Numbered from the stretch's first letter, positions 21,847-30,870 are shown. The stretch: DNA of 64,000 nt from Streptomyces ferrugineus (GCF_015160855.1 NZ_CP063373.1:992001-1056000); one strand, 5' to 3'. The notes: generated by a model not told the origin, from the letters alone. Numbers and translations: made by a program.

Positions 21847-23388
21847 ATGTCTGAAACGGCCGCAAAGGCTACCGGCAGCGCCCTCGGCGCCGTCGATCCC
21901 AACCGCTGGAAAGCCCTCGCGTTCATCGCGATAGCCCAGCTCATGGTCGTCCTCGACGCGACCATCGTGAACATCGCCCTGCCCTCCGCCCAGCAGGACC
22001 TGGGCATCTCCGACGGCAACCGGCAGTGGGTCGTCACGGCCTACGCCCTCGCCTTCGGCGGTCTGCTGCTGTTCGGCGGCCGGATCGCCGACCTGTGGGG
22101 CCGCAAGCGGGCCTTCGTCATCGGTCTGGGCGGCTTCGCCGCGGCCTCCGCGCTGGGCGGCGCGGCCACCAACGAGGCCATGATGTTCGGCGCCCGCGCC
22201 CTGCAGGGTGCGTTCGGCGCCCTGCTCGCCCCGGCCGCGCTCTCCCTGCTCGCGGTGATGTTCACCGACGCCAAGGAGCGCGCCAAGGCGTTCGGCATCT
22301 ACGGCGCCATCGCCGGTGGTGGCGGTGCCGTCGGTCTGATCCTCGGCGGCTTCCTCACCGAGTACCTGGACTGGCGCTGGACGTTCTTCGTCAACATCCC
22401 GTTCGCCGTGATCGCCGCGGCCGGTGCCTGGTTCGTCATCCGTGAGCCGGAGGGCGGCCGCAACCGCTCCGCGCTCGACATCCCCGGCGTGATCCTGTCC
22501 ACCCTCGGTCTGGTCGCGCTGGTCTACGGCTTCACCCGCGCCGAGTCCGACGGCTGGGGCGACTCGATGACCGTCGGCATGTTCGTCGCCTCCGGTGTGC
22601 TGCTGCTGGCCTTCGTGCTCGTCGAGGCCAGGGTCAAGGCCCCGCTGCTGCCGCTGCGCGTGGTCACCGAGCGCAACCGCGGCGGTGTCTACCTCTCCCT
22701 CGGTCTCGCGATCATCGCGATGTTCGGCCTGTTCCTGTTCCTGACCTACTACCTGCAGATCGTCAAGGGCTACTCGCCGGTGAAGACCGGCTTCGCCTTC
22801 CTGCCGATGATCGCGGGCATGATCACCGGCTCCACCCAGATCGGCACCCGCCTGATGACCCGGGTCGCGCCGCGGCTGCTGATGGGCCCCGGCTTCCTGG
22901 TCGCCGCGCTCGGCATGCTGCTGCTGACCCAGCTGGAGATCGGCTCCTCGTACGCCGCGCTCCTGCTGCCCGCGATGCTGCTGCTCGGCCTCGGCATGGG
23001 TACCGCGTTCATGCCGGCGATGTCCCTCTCCACGCAGGGCGTCAAGCCGCAGGACGCCGGTGTCGCCTCCGCGATGGTCAACACCTCGCAGCAGGTGGGC
23101 GGCGCGATCGGCACGGCCCTGCTGAACACGATCGCCGCCTCGGCGACCACGTCCTACATCGCCGACCACATCGGCGGCGCGAGCAGCCGGACCCAGCAGC
23201 AGCTGGTCCAGCTGGAGGGCATGGTGCAGGGCTACACCAGCGCCATCTGGTTCGCCGTCGGCATCCTGGTGGTGGCCGCGGCCATCGCCCTGACCTTCGT
23301 CAACGCCGGCCGCCCGGGCGGTACGACGGTGGCGTCCTCCGAGGAGGGCGTCGAGGACGAGGTGGCGGTGCCGGTCGTCGCGCACTGA
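21847..23388 (+). CDS. DHA2-family MFS multidrug exporter (14 TM)
   Basis: The 513-residue membrane protein pumps drug-like compounds out in exchange for protons. Fourteen hydrophobic spans are visible. DHA2 motifs include FIAIAQLMVVLDATIVNIAL (motif D1), GGRIADLWGRKRAF (motif A) and GGGGAVGLILGGFLTEYLDWRWTFFVNIP (motif C), followed by GGAIGTALLNTIAA. I use the ATG at 21847; a GTG four codons upstream is equally open. The C-terminal tail is acidic and short. It follows a TetR gene that probably regulates it. Confidence 0.92.
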   Translation: MSETAAKATGSALGAVDPNRWKALAFIAIAQLMVVLDATIVNIALPSAQQDLGISDGNRQWVVTAYALAFGGLLLFGGRIADLWGRKRAFVIGLGGFAAASALGGAATNEAMMFGARALQGAFGALLAPAALSLLAVMFTDAKERAKAFGIYGAIAGGGGAVGLILGGFLTEYLDWRWTFFVNIPFAVIAAAGAWFVIREPEGGRNRSALDIPGVILSTLGLVALVYGFTRAESDGWGDSMTVGMFVASGVLLLAFVLVEARVKAPLLPLRVVTERNRGGVYLSLGLAIIAMFGLFLFLTYYLQIVKGYSPVKTGFAFLPMIAGMITGSTQIGTRLMTRVAPRLLMGPGFLVAALGMLLLTQLEIGSSYAALLLPAMLLLGLGMGTAFMPAMSLSTQGVKPQDAGVASAMVNTSQQVGGAIGTALLNTIAASATTSYIADHIGGASSRTQQQLVQLEGMVQGYTSAIWFAVGILVVAAAIALTFVNAGRPGGTTVASSEEGVEDEVAVPVVAH

Positions 23389-23496
23389 GCCTGGCGACGA
23401 CCGTCCGTACCCCTGGGACCAGGCGTACGTGCGGGGATGGGGACGCTCCGTACGTACGGCCTTCAGGACCTGCCCCGGCTCGCTGAAACGAGCGGT

Positions 23497-24027
23497 TCAG
23501 CGCAGCCAGGGCAGGTCCGCACCCGCTTCCGTCGGCTGCAGGCCCTCGGCGACGATCCGCATGATCTCGCCGAGGGCCTTCTGCTGTTCCTCGGTGAGCC
23601 GGTCGAACATCGCCTGGCGCACGGCCTCCACATGGCCCGGCGCGGTCTCGCGCAGCACCTGGTGGCCCTCGTCGGTCAGCACCGCGAACTGGCCCCGCTT
23701 GTCGTCGGGGCAGTCCTCGCGCCGCACCCAGCCGTTCTTCTCCAGCCGGGCGATGGCGTGCGAGAGGCGGGAGCGGGTGATCTTCGCGTACATCGCGAGC
23801 TCGGTCATCCGCAGCCGGCGGCGCGGGGACTCGGCGAGCTTGACCAGCAGGCCGTAGTAGATGTGCGGCATACCCGCGTCACGCTGGAGCTGGCGGTCCA
23901 GGTGGTCCTCGAGCAGGTAGACCGCGTCCAGGTAGGTGCGCCAGACACGCTGCTGCTCGTCGGTGAGCCAGCGCGGTTCCTGTTTCGGTGCGGATGCGGG
24001 TGGCGCGGAAGTCGATGCCGTATTCAT
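23497..24027 (-). CDS. MarR-family transcriptional regulator
   Basis: A winged-helix MarR protein of about 176 residues: WRTYLDAVYLLEDHLDRQLQRDAGMPHIYYGLLVKL (dimer helix), the recognition region RMTELAMYAKITRSRLSHAIARLEKNGWVRREDCPDDKRGQFAVLTDEG (DNA-binding helix and wing), and a C-terminal dimerisation helix. The ATG at 24027 has GGAG close by; a GTG three codons upstream (24036) behind AAGGAG at 12 bases is the alternative start. It is divergent from the dioxygenase gene 120 bases away, the usual layout for a MarR repressor of a neighbouring oxidoreductase gene. An imperfect dyad CTTTAGAATTGAAG lies between them. Confidence 0.9.
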   Translation of the reverse strand: MNTASTSAPPASAPKQEPRWLTDEQQRVWRTYLDAVYLLEDHLDRQLQRDAGMPHIYYGLLVKLAESPRRRLRMTELAMYAKITRSRLSHAIARLEKNGWVRREDCPDDKRGQFAVLTDEGHQVLRETAPGHVEAVRQAMFDRLTEEQQKALGEIMRIVAEGLQPTEAGADLPWLR

Positions 24028-24147
24028 GTACTCCACTGTACGAGAGCTCTCCTTGAATTTTTAACTACTGCGACGTACGGTTTTCCGACAGAGAAGCTTT
24101 AGAATTGAAGCAACTGAGACCCCAGGTCTCCGGAGGGAGCCGTCGCC

Positions 24148-24933
24148 ATGTCCGCCGCCACGCAGGAGCGCATGCCCGCTCTCTACCTCAGCCATGGCGC
24201 CCCGCCACTCGCGGACGACCCGATCTGGCCCGGCGAGCTCGCCGCCTGGTCCGCCGGCCTGCCACGCCCCAAGGCGATCCTCATGGTCTCCGCCCACTGG
24301 GAGGAGGCCCCGCTCGCCATCGGTGCCACCACGACCGTTCCTCTCGTCTACGACTTCTGGGGATTCCCCGAGCACTACTACCAGGTCACCTATACGGCTC
24401 CCGGCGCCCCGAAGCTCGCCGAGTCCGTACGGAAGCTGCTGCGCGCCCCGGGCATACCGGTGCAGGACATCCCGGACCGCGGCCTCGACCACGGCGCCTA
24501 CGTCCCGCTCGTCGAGATGTACCCCGGCGCCGACATCCCTGTCCTGCAGATATCCATGCCGACCCTCGACCCCGCGCGGCTGATGGAGATCGGCCGCAAG
24601 CTGGCGCCGCTGCGCGACGAGGGCGTGCTGATCGTCGGCTCCGGCTTCTTCACCCACAACCTGGCCGCGCTGCGGCAGGGCGGCCTGCCCGCGTGGTCGG
24701 TGGAGTTCGACGACTGGGGGCGCCGGGCGCTGGAGAGCCGCGACTGGGACGCCCTGCTGGACTTCCTCGACAAGTCCCCGGCGGGCCGCTACGCCCACCC
24801 GCGCACCGAGCACTTCGCCCCGCTGTTCGTGACGATGGGCGCGGCGGAGGCGGCCGGTGAACTGGATGCCCAGCGGTCCGTGATCGACGGGTTCTGGATG
24901 GGGCTGGCGAAGCGCTCGGTCCAGTTCGGCTGA
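24148..24933 (+). CDS. Class III extradiol (LigB/YgiD, DODA-type) ring-cleavage dioxygenase
   Basis: This 261-residue member of the LigB superfamily resembles 4,5-DOPA extradiol dioxygenase (YgiD). Metal-binding and catalytic positions are visible: ALYLSHGAPPL (His), MVSAHWEE (His), GLDHGAYVPLVEMYPGADIPV (His of the LDHGAW motif), VGSGFFTHNL, and PRTEHFAPLFVTMGAA near the end (His). It would cleave catechol-type rings, or may simply scavenge quinol compounds. The start follows GGAGGGAG. It is divergent from a MarR regulator, which suggests induction by a phenolic ligand. Confidence 0.9.
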   Translation: MSAATQERMPALYLSHGAPPLADDPIWPGELAAWSAGLPRPKAILMVSAHWEEAPLAIGATTTVPLVYDFWGFPEHYYQVTYTAPGAPKLAESVRKLLRAPGIPVQDIPDRGLDHGAYVPLVEMYPGADIPVLQISMPTLDPARLMEIGRKLAPLRDEGVLIVGSGFFTHNLAALRQGGLPAWSVEFDDWGRRALESRDWDALLDFLDKSPAGRYAHPRTEHFAPLFVTMGAAEAAGELDAQRSVIDGFWMGLAKRSVQFG

Positions 24934-24946
24934 GCCGTCCGGCCCT

Positions 24947-24968
24947 GAGGGCCTGCGAAGAGGCCCTC
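24947..24968. terminator. Hairpin between the dioxygenase and acetyltransferase genes
   Basis: GAGGGCCT-GCGAAG-AGGCCCTC forms a perfect 8-bp stem in the gap between two converging stop codons and reaches the acetyltransferase stop. It suits bidirectional termination. Confidence 0.5.
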
Positions 24969-25497
24969 ACAGCTCCTTCTCGTACCAGGCCACGTCCCAG
25001 TAGCGGCCGAACTTGCGGCCCACCTCCCGGTACGTGCCGACGTGCCGGAAGCCGAACCGCTCGTGCAGCCGCGTGGACGCCTCGTTCGGCTGCGCGATCC
25101 CGGCGTACGCGCGGTGCACGTCCTCCTCGGCCAGGGCCTCGAACAGGGCCTTGTAGAGGAGGGTGCCGATACCGCGGCCCCCGGCGTCCGGAGCGAGGTA
25201 GACCGTGGTCTCCACCGACGTCTCGTAGGCGGGCTTCGGCCGGAAGGCGCTGGATGTGGCATAGCCGAGAATCCGCTGTGAGGTGCGCCCCGGACCGCCC
25301 TGAACGGCAACCATCAGGCGGTGCGGGCCGTCTTCAGGGTGGGAGAGCAGCCAAGGGCGGCGCTCTTCCGGCGTGAAGACCGCGGTATCGAATGTGATGG
25401 GCGTCTCACGTACATAGTGGTTGTAGAGGTCGGTGAGGGCCTCGAGGTCGCCCTCGACTCCCGGTCTGACCTGCACCTCTGTACGTTCTGACAGCAT
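24967..25497 (-). CDS. Phosphinothricin-N-acetyltransferase-type GNAT
   Basis: This 176-residue GNAT matches the pat/bar/YwnH pattern closely: DLYNHYVRETPITFDT, RRPWLLSHPEDGPHRLMVA, AFRPKPAYETSVETTVYLAPDAGGRGIGTLLYKALFEAL (acetyl-CoA loop GGRGIG), and GIAQPNEASTRLHERFGFRHVGTYREVGRKFGRYWDV. Such enzymes acetylate the free amine of phosphinothricin or methionine sulfone/sulfoximine. The chromosomal copies in streptomycetes are broad and may protect against glutamate analogues. It is divergent from hrdD. Confidence 0.92.
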   Translation of the reverse strand: MLSERTEVQVRPGVEGDLEALTDLYNHYVRETPITFDTAVFTPEERRPWLLSHPEDGPHRLMVAVQGGPGRTSQRILGYATSSAFRPKPAYETSVETTVYLAPDAGGRGIGTLLYKALFEALAEEDVHRAYAGIAQPNEASTRLHERFGFRHVGTYREVGRKFGRYWDVAWYEKEL

Positions 25498-25667
25498 CGG
25501 TCCTCCTCGTGTGGCCGGACAGGGTACTGCAAGATCAGAAAAATGAGGGGTCGGGTTGGGAATTCTGTCCTGATTCCAGTCGTTGTTTCCATCGAACGGC
25601 GGGCACTCGAGAAGAGTCCCAAGCGTTCACGAACCACCCGCCCGCCCCACATCGCAAGGGAGCACGC

Positions 25668-26663
25668 ATGGCAACCCGTGCCGTCGCCCGTCGTCAGTCC
25701 GCCACCGGCGAGACCGGCGCGGCAAGCAGTGTTCGCGCCCATGGCGGCGAGATCGCGGACCGCGACCTGGTCGGCATGTACCTCGACGAGATCGCGCGTA
25801 CGCCGCTTCTCGACGCAGCCAAAGAGGTCGAGCTGTCGCAGATCATCGAGGCGGGTGTGTTCGCAAGGCAGGTCCTCGACGGATACGAGGAGTCCAGGGC
25901 GGACGCCACCCGCGAGGAGCTTGAGGCCCTCGTCGCCGACGCCGAGCGGGCCAAGGACATCTTCATCCGCTCCAACCTCCGTCTGGTCGTCGCGGTGGCC
26001 CGCCGCTACCCGCGCAGCGGCCTGCCCCTCCTCGACCTGATCCAGGAGGGCAACGCCGGCCTGGTGCGCGCGGTGGAGAAGTTCGACTACCGCAAGGGCT
26101 TCAAGTTCTCCACGTACGCCACCTGGTGGATCCGTCAGGCCATCACCCGCTCGATCGCCGACCAGTCCCGCACCATCCGGCTGCCCGTCCACCTGGTGGA
26201 GGAGCTGGGCCGGATCCGCCGCGTCCAGCGCGAGTTCAACCGCGAGCACGGCCGTGACCCCGAGCACGCCGAGATCGCCGCCGAGCTCGGCTCGACCCCG
26301 GAGCGGGTCGCGGACGTCCTGGACTGGGCCCGCGACCCGGTGTCCCTCAACATGTCGGTGGACGACGACGGCGAGACCCAGTTCGGCGACCTGCTGGAGG
26401 ACACGTCGGCGGTCTCCCCCGAACAGTCCGTCCTCACCCTCCTGCGCAGCGAGGAACTGGACGACCTGATCGGCCGCCTGGACCAGCGCACGGCATCCAT
26501 CATCAAGATGCGCTACGGCATCGAGGACGGCCGGGAGCGCACCCTGACCGAGGTCGGCAAGGAGCACGGACTGACCCGCGAACGCATCCGCCAGATCGAG
26601 AAGCACGCCCTGTTGGAACTGAAGAAGCTGGCGCGCAGCACCGGCTTCGACGCCGCCGCGTAA
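25668..26663 (+). CDS. hrdD: Primary-like sigma factor HrdD
   Basis: A 331-residue group 2 sigma-70 factor. The ATG follows AAGGGAG; the open extension to 25509 is not coding. Region 1.2 is DLVGMYLDEIARTPLL. Region 2 contains DLIQEGNAGLVRAVEKFDYRKGFKFSTYATWWIRQAITRS, the promoter-melting and -10 recognition helices. Region 3 starts IRLPVHLVEELGRI, and region 4.2 contains TLTEVGKEHGLTRERIRQIEKHALLELKK, the -35 recognition HTH. The start MATRAVARR and the acidic tail after 4.2 fit HrdD. It can be deleted in S. coelicolor and is served by stress and developmental sigma factors there. The TetR gene next to it matches the S. coelicolor arrangement (SCO3201/SCO3202, from memory). Confidence 0.93.
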   Translation: MATRAVARRQSATGETGAASSVRAHGGEIADRDLVGMYLDEIARTPLLDAAKEVELSQIIEAGVFARQVLDGYEESRADATREELEALVADAERAKDIFIRSNLRLVVAVARRYPRSGLPLLDLIQEGNAGLVRAVEKFDYRKGFKFSTYATWWIRQAITRSIADQSRTIRLPVHLVEELGRIRRVQREFNREHGRDPEHAEIAAELGSTPERVADVLDWARDPVSLNMSVDDDGETQFGDLLEDTSAVSPEQSVLTLLRSEELDDLIGRLDQRTASIIKMRYGIEDGRERTLTEVGKEHGLTRERIRQIEKHALLELKKLARSTGFDAAA

Positions 26664-26686
26664 CCCCCCGCCTTCCGGGGCGGGGG
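26664..26686 (+). terminator. GC hairpin directly after hrdD
   Basis: CCCCCGCC and GGCGGGGG pair around TTCCGG, beginning at the hrdD stop codon. The stem is short but very stable. A second, much longer hairpin follows at 26854. Confidence 0.5.
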
Positions 26687-26853
26687 CGTACGCCGGGTGG
26701 CCAAAGACCGCGCAAACATGGCGTTGTTACGCCGCTTCAATCCATGGGCCACCGGGAACAAGACCTCCGGGCAAGGGAGTTGGCTCCCGAGGCCGTCCCA
26801 CCCATCACCGGACCAAGTCCCGACGCACTCCCCCCGGCGCCGGGACCTCCCCC

Positions 26854-26905
26854 GAGCCGGGCTTCGGCGCCCATCCCCCCTGGGTGCCGAAGCCCGGCTC
26901 CTTTT
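26854..26905 (+). terminator. Long intrinsic terminator between hrdD and the TetR gene
   Basis: Positions 26854-26873 pair with 26881-26900 over 20 bp with a single G-U wobble (GAGCCGGGCTTCGGCGCCCA against its partner). The loop is seven bases, and CTTTT follows. It is one of the strongest hairpins in the window and isolates the TetR gene from hrdD read-through. Confidence 0.85.
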
Positions 26906-26977
26906 GCGCGCCAGGGCCCACGACAGCCCGAACGGGCAGGCCACCCCGTACCTGAACCACGGGGTGGCCCACCCGAA

Positions 26978-26992
26978 TGGCAGATTGTGCCA
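26978..26992 (+). promoter_or_regulatory. Perfect dyad just upstream of the TetR gene
   Basis: TGGCA-GATTG-TGCCA is a perfect 5-bp inverted repeat centred about 29 bases before the GTG start, a typical place for TetR autoregulation. Confidence 0.4.
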
Positions 26993-27013
26993 CATCGGCA
27001 TAGCCTGCCGAGC

Positions 27014-27649
27014 GTGAGCAGCCCCACCCCCTCCCTGACGGAGCGACGCAAGGCGGCGACCCGCATGGAGATCGCCCGCGCAGCGGCCGCCCTCTTCGTG
27101 CGACAGGGCCTACGGGCCACCCGGGCCGAGGACATCGCCCAGGCCGCCGGCATCGCACCGCGCACCTTCTACCGCTACTTCGCCACCAAGGAGGAGGCGG
27201 TGGCCCCGCTCTACGCGGCAGGCGCCGACCGCTGGACCGAGGCGGTCCGCGACGCCCCCGCCGACCTCCCCGTCCCCCAGGCCCTGGAACACGCCCTCCA
27301 CCACACCCTGACCCCCGGCGCGGGCATCTCGGAGTCCTCCTGGGAATGGGCCCGCACCCTGGTCCGCCTGGCCACGTCGAACCCCGCCCTGCGCAAGGTC
27401 TGGGCCGAGGTGTGCCACGAGTCCGAACGCACACTGGCGGACGCACTGGCGGCGAGAACCGGCCACGACAACGTTGCCGCCCTGAACTTCGCGGCAGCCG
27501 CGGCCGCCGCGTCCGTACGCGTGGCCGTGGAGACATGGGCCTCGGGCAACGCCCCCGCCCAGGGCCCCGAGGGCCCAGCGTCCCTGGCACGGGCCAACTT
27601 GGCAGCGCTGAGAAACTTCCCGTGGGAGAACCTCGGAGCCCGGGCCTGA
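27014..27649 (+). CDS. TetR-family transcriptional regulator next to hrdD
   Basis: 211 residues from a GTG at 27014. The HTH is near residues 12-60: RMEIARAAAALFVRQGLRATRAEDIAQAAGIAPRTFYRYFATKEEAV. The ligand-binding part is Ala-rich with AALNFAAAAAAASVRVAVETW and ends ANLAALRNFPWENL. No good Shine-Dalgarno precedes the GTG, so translation may be leaderless or weak. By position and sequence it corresponds to the S. coelicolor regulator downstream of hrdD, for which antibiotic-repressing effects on overexpression have been reported (from memory). A 49-bp tandem repeat array begins at its stop codon. Confidence 0.9.
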   Translation: MSSPTPSLTERRKAATRMEIARAAAALFVRQGLRATRAEDIAQAAGIAPRTFYRYFATKEEAVAPLYAAGADRWTEAVRDAPADLPVPQALEHALHHTLTPGAGISESSWEWARTLVRLATSNPALRKVWAEVCHESERTLADALAARTGHDNVAALNFAAAAAAASVRVAVETWASGNAPAQGPEGPASLARANLAALRNFPWENLGARA

Positions 27650-28000
27650 GGGCCCGCGCGCGGACTGCTGTGTACGGGCGGGCGGGAGCCAGGCCTGAGG
27701 GCCCGCGCGCGGACTGCTGTGTACGGGCGGGCGGGAGCCGGGCCCTTGGCCCCGCGCGCGGACTGCTGTGTACGGGCGGGCGGGAGCCGGGCCCTTGGCC
27801 CCACGCGCGGACTGCCGTGTACGGGCGGGCGGGAGCCGGGCCCTTGACCCCACGCACGGACTGCCGCGTACGGGCCGGCGGGAGCCCGGCCCGGGGTCCC
27901 ACGCACCCACGCACCCACGCACCCACAGCCGCGTACTGGACCTCGGGAGCCCGGCCCCTGACCCCACGCACCCGCAGTCGCGTACGGCGGCGAGGGGCCG
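27650..28000. repeat. 49-bp tandem repeat array (about seven copies)
   Basis: Anchoring on (T/C)GTACGGG, copies recur at 27671, 27720, 27769, 27818 and 27867, exactly 49 bases apart. Copies follow at 27932 (65 bases later because of three extra ACGCACCC-type octamers) and at 27981 (again 49). The unit runs GCGCGGACTGCTGTGTACGG, then a GGGCGGGAGCCGGGCCC-type block and a CTTGGCCC connector. The first four copies are almost identical and later ones degrade to the right. Spacers are not unique, so it is not a CRISPR. The rest of the gap to 28177 holds no gene. Confidence 0.92.
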
Positions 28001-28177
28001 TGTCGGGGGGTGTCCGCCCGCAGCGGCGGGCGTCAAGAAGGGGGCAACCACCCTGCCCGACGGCAACCGCCCGACCGAGGACGGACACCCCCCGGCGCGG
28101 CCCCGACCCACAATGCGCCCGCAGGCGCTACGCGAACCCCCACCGAACCGCAACGGGCCGCCGCAGGCATCCCCGGC

Positions 28178-29146
28178 TCAACCGCCGGAGGCCCCCCGCG
28201 ACAACCGCCCACCCAACTCCCGCACACACCGCACCAGTTCCTCCGGCGCCTCCACCACGAACTCGCACCCCACCATCGCCAACCGCACGGCCAGCCACTC
28301 CACCGGCTCACTCGTAGCCGCCCGCATCCGGCAACGCCCGTCGCCCAGCGCCTCCGGCACCCCCAGCCACCGAGGCAACCGCGCACTCACGGCATCGGCC
28401 TCCGCGGCGAACGTGGCCGCGAACTCGTACGTCTCCTGCCGTGGCCGAATCGACTGCCGCAGATACTCCGCGGCACTCCCCGTGGGCAACTCCCGCGGAG
28501 CGAACCGCGCCCCGGTCGCAAGGGGCTCGCTCACCCGGTCGACCCGGAACGTCCGCCAGTCGCCCCGATCGAGGTCGTACGCGACGAGATACCAGCGCCG
28601 CCCCGTCGACACCAGCCGATGCGGCTCGGTCAGGCGGCGCGACTCCGTGCCGTCCTTCGCCCGGTACGCGAACCGCAGCCGCTCCCGCCCCGCAACGGTC
28701 GACGCCATCACGGTCAGCGTCTCGGGCGCGATGCTCGCCCCGTCCCCACTGGTCAACGGCGTGGTCGCGGCCTGGAGCGTGCTCACCCGGTGCCGTAGCC
28801 GCGACGGCAGCACCTGCTCCAGTTTGGCCAGCGCCCGCACCGACGCCTCGTCGATGCCCTCGACCGCGTGCCCCGCGCCGGCCCGCAGTCCGACCGCGAT
28901 CGCCACGGCCTCCTCGTCGTCCAGCACCAGCGGCGGCAGCGCCTTGCCCGCGACGAGCCGGTACCCCCCGTCGGCGCCCTTGGTCGCCTGCACGGGGTAT
29001 CCCAGTTCCCGCAACCGGTCGACGTCCCGCCGGACCGTGCGCCGGGAGACCCCGAGCCGGTCGGCGAGCTCGCCGCCTGGCCATTCGCGGGGCGTCTGAA
29101 GGAGCGAGAGAAGCGTCAGCAGCCGTGCCGGAGTATCCGTCGTCAT
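28178..29146 (-). CDS. WYL-domain (YafY/DeoR-type HTH) transcriptional regulator
   Basis: The protein of about 322 residues has an HTH_11 winged helix (residues 5-60: ARLLTLLSLLQTPREWPGGELADRLGVSRRTVRRDVDRLRELGYPV). A linker follows (LVLDDEEAVAIAVGLR), and then a WYL domain with ERLRFAYRAKDGTESRRLTEPHRLVSTGRRWYLVAYDLDRGDWRTFRVDRV, which typically senses nucleotides or nucleic-acid-derived ligands. A WCX-type C-terminus ends the protein. The ATG at 29146 is chosen; another lies four codons upstream. It is divergent from the MFS exporter with only 62 bases between starts, so it almost certainly controls that gene. Confidence 0.92.
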   Translation of the reverse strand: MTTDTPARLLTLLSLLQTPREWPGGELADRLGVSRRTVRRDVDRLRELGYPVQATKGADGGYRLVAGKALPPLVLDDEEAVAIAVGLRAGAGHAVEGIDEASVRALAKLEQVLPSRLRHRVSTLQAATTPLTSGDGASIAPETLTVMASTVAGRERLRFAYRAKDGTESRRLTEPHRLVSTGRRWYLVAYDLDRGDWRTFRVDRVSEPLATGARFAPRELPTGSAAEYLRQSIRPRQETYEFAATFAAEADAVSARLPRWLGVPEALGDGRCRMRAATSEPVEWLAVRLAMVGCEFVVEAPEELVRCVRELGGRLSRGASGG

Positions 29147-29208
29147 GAATCCGAGCATGCCGCAGAACTAGGACACGATCTGACCTACTGCCGGAATACC
29201 TTCAAGCC

Positions 29209-30816
29209 ATGACCTCAGCCGAGACCACCCCCAGCCCCACCAGTCCCACCAGTTCCACCCCCAGTCCCACCAGTTCCACCCCCAGTCCCACCGGTTCCAC
29301 CCCCCGTCCCACCGCCACGACGGCGACCGAGCCCGCCCCGGGCGACCGCCGCCGCTGGTTCGCCCTGGCCATCGTGATGACCGCGGCCTTCATGGACCTC
29401 GTGGACGTCACGATCGTCAACATCGCCATCCCGTCGATCCAGCGCGACGCCGGAGCGACCTTCAGCCAGATCCAGTGGATCACCGCCGGCTACGCGCTCG
29501 CCTTCGCCGCCGGCCTGATCACCGGGGGACGACTCGGCGACATACACGGCCGCAAGCGGCTGTTCCTCATCGGCATCGGCGGCTTCACCGTCGCCTCCGC
29601 CCTGTGCGGCTTCGCCGCGAACCCCGAGATGCTGGTCGCCTCCCGCATCCTTCAGGGCGCGATGGCGGCGCTGATGGTCCCGCAGGTCCTGTCGATCGTG
29701 CACGCCACGTTCCCGGCACACGAACGCGGCAAGGTCTTCGGCCTGTTCGGCGCGGTGGTGGGCCTCGGCGCGGTCACCGGCCCCCTGCTCGGCGCGCTCC
29801 TGACGGAGTGGAACCTCTTCGGCCTGGAATGGCGCCCGATCTTCCTGATCAACCTCCCCGTGGGCATCGCGGGCCTGATCCTCGGCAGCCGCTACATCAC
29901 CGAGTCCAAGGCGCCGCGGGCGCTGAAGCTGGACCTGGTCGGCGTCGCGCTCGTCACCCTCGGTCTGCTGATGCTGCTCTACCCGCTGACCCGCGGCCGT
30001 GAGCTGGGCTGGCCGCTGTGGGGGTACGGGTCGATGGCGGGCGCGCTCATCGTCCTCGGGGCGCTGGTGGCCTACGAGAAGCGGAAGGCCGCCCGGGACG
30101 GCTCCCCGCTGATCGAGCTCCCCCTGTTCAGGGTGAAGAGCTTCGCGGCCGGTATCGCCGTGCAGACCGTCTTCGGTGTGGCGCTCGGCATCTTCTTCCT
30201 GGTCTGGACGCTGTACATGCAGTTCGGCCTGGGCTGGGGCCCGTTGAAGGCCGGCCTGACCGGCATCCCGTTCTCGATCGCCGTCTCGACGGCGGCCGGC
30301 CTGTCCGTGCAGAAGCTGGTCCCGCGCTTCGGCCGAGGGGTGCTCCAGGCGGGCGCGCTGGTGATGGCGGCCGGCGTTCTGATCTACCTGTGGGAGGCGG
30401 GCCGCTACGGTCTGGCCATCGCCCCCTGGCAGATGGCCCTGCCCCTGGTCGTGATGGGCGTCGGCATGGGGCTGATCGTGGCCCCGCTGACGGACGCGAT
30501 CCTCTCCGAGGTGCCGCGCGAGCACGCCGGTTCGGCGTCGGGCCTGATCAACACCGTCCAGCAGATGGGCAACGCCCTCGGCCTCGGCCTGGTCTCGGTG
30601 GTGTTCTTCGGCTCGATCGCCGACCACCTGCGGCCGGAGCAGGTGGGCCCCGCCTTCGTGGACGCCTTCCAGAACGCGCTCGGCTGGGTGGTCGCGGTGA
30701 TGTGCGCCATCTTCCTGCTGATGTTCGCGCTGCCCGGGCGGCCGGCGCAGCACATCGAGGGAGCGGCCGACGACCCGAGGCCGACGCCGGAGAAGCAGCC
30801 CGAGCTGGTGGCCTGA
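29209..30816 (+). CDS. DHA2-family MFS exporter with Pro/Thr/Ser repeat N-terminus
   Basis: A 535-residue, 14-span drug/proton antiporter: FALAIVMTAAFMDLVDVTIVNIAI (motif D1), GGRLGDIHGRKRLF (motif A), GAVVGLGAVTGPLLGALL (motif C). Before TM1 are about 40 residues of near-perfect PSPTSSTPSPTGST-like repeats, encoded by a CCCAGTCCCACCAGTTCCAC repeat at 29232-29300 that may expand or contract. The divergent WYL regulator probably controls it. A UUCG-capped terminator follows at 30839. Confidence 0.92.
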   Translation: MTSAETTPSPTSPTSSTPSPTSSTPSPTGSTPRPTATTATEPAPGDRRRWFALAIVMTAAFMDLVDVTIVNIAIPSIQRDAGATFSQIQWITAGYALAFAAGLITGGRLGDIHGRKRLFLIGIGGFTVASALCGFAANPEMLVASRILQGAMAALMVPQVLSIVHATFPAHERGKVFGLFGAVVGLGAVTGPLLGALLTEWNLFGLEWRPIFLINLPVGIAGLILGSRYITESKAPRALKLDLVGVALVTLGLLMLLYPLTRGRELGWPLWGYGSMAGALIVLGALVAYEKRKAARDGSPLIELPLFRVKSFAAGIAVQTVFGVALGIFFLVWTLYMQFGLGWGPLKAGLTGIPFSIAVSTAAGLSVQKLVPRFGRGVLQAGALVMAAGVLIYLWEAGRYGLAIAPWQMALPLVVMGVGMGLIVAPLTDAILSEVPREHAGSASGLINTVQQMGNALGLGLVSVVFFGSIADHLRPEQVGPAFVDAFQNALGWVVAVMCAIFLLMFALPGRPAQHIEGAADDPRPTPEKQPELVA

Positions 30817-30838
30817 CGGCGATGTCCTGAGGGCGGGG

Positions 30839-30870
30839 GAGGGGCCCGGCACTTCGGTGCCGGGCCTCTC
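30839..30870 (+). terminator. UUCG-tetraloop terminator after the MFS gene
   Basis: GAGGGGCCCGGCAC (30839-30852) pairs with GTGCCGGGCCTCTC (30857-30870) over 14 bp with one G-U pair and a TTCG loop. TTCGTGT follows. Stable tetraloop hairpins like this are typical Streptomyces terminators. Confidence 0.8.

Noticed and set aside
27650..28000. Possible CRISPR array (regular 49-bp period)
   Set aside because: The whole 49-bp unit repeats, with no unique spacers, and no cas genes are nearby. It is a plain tandem repeat.
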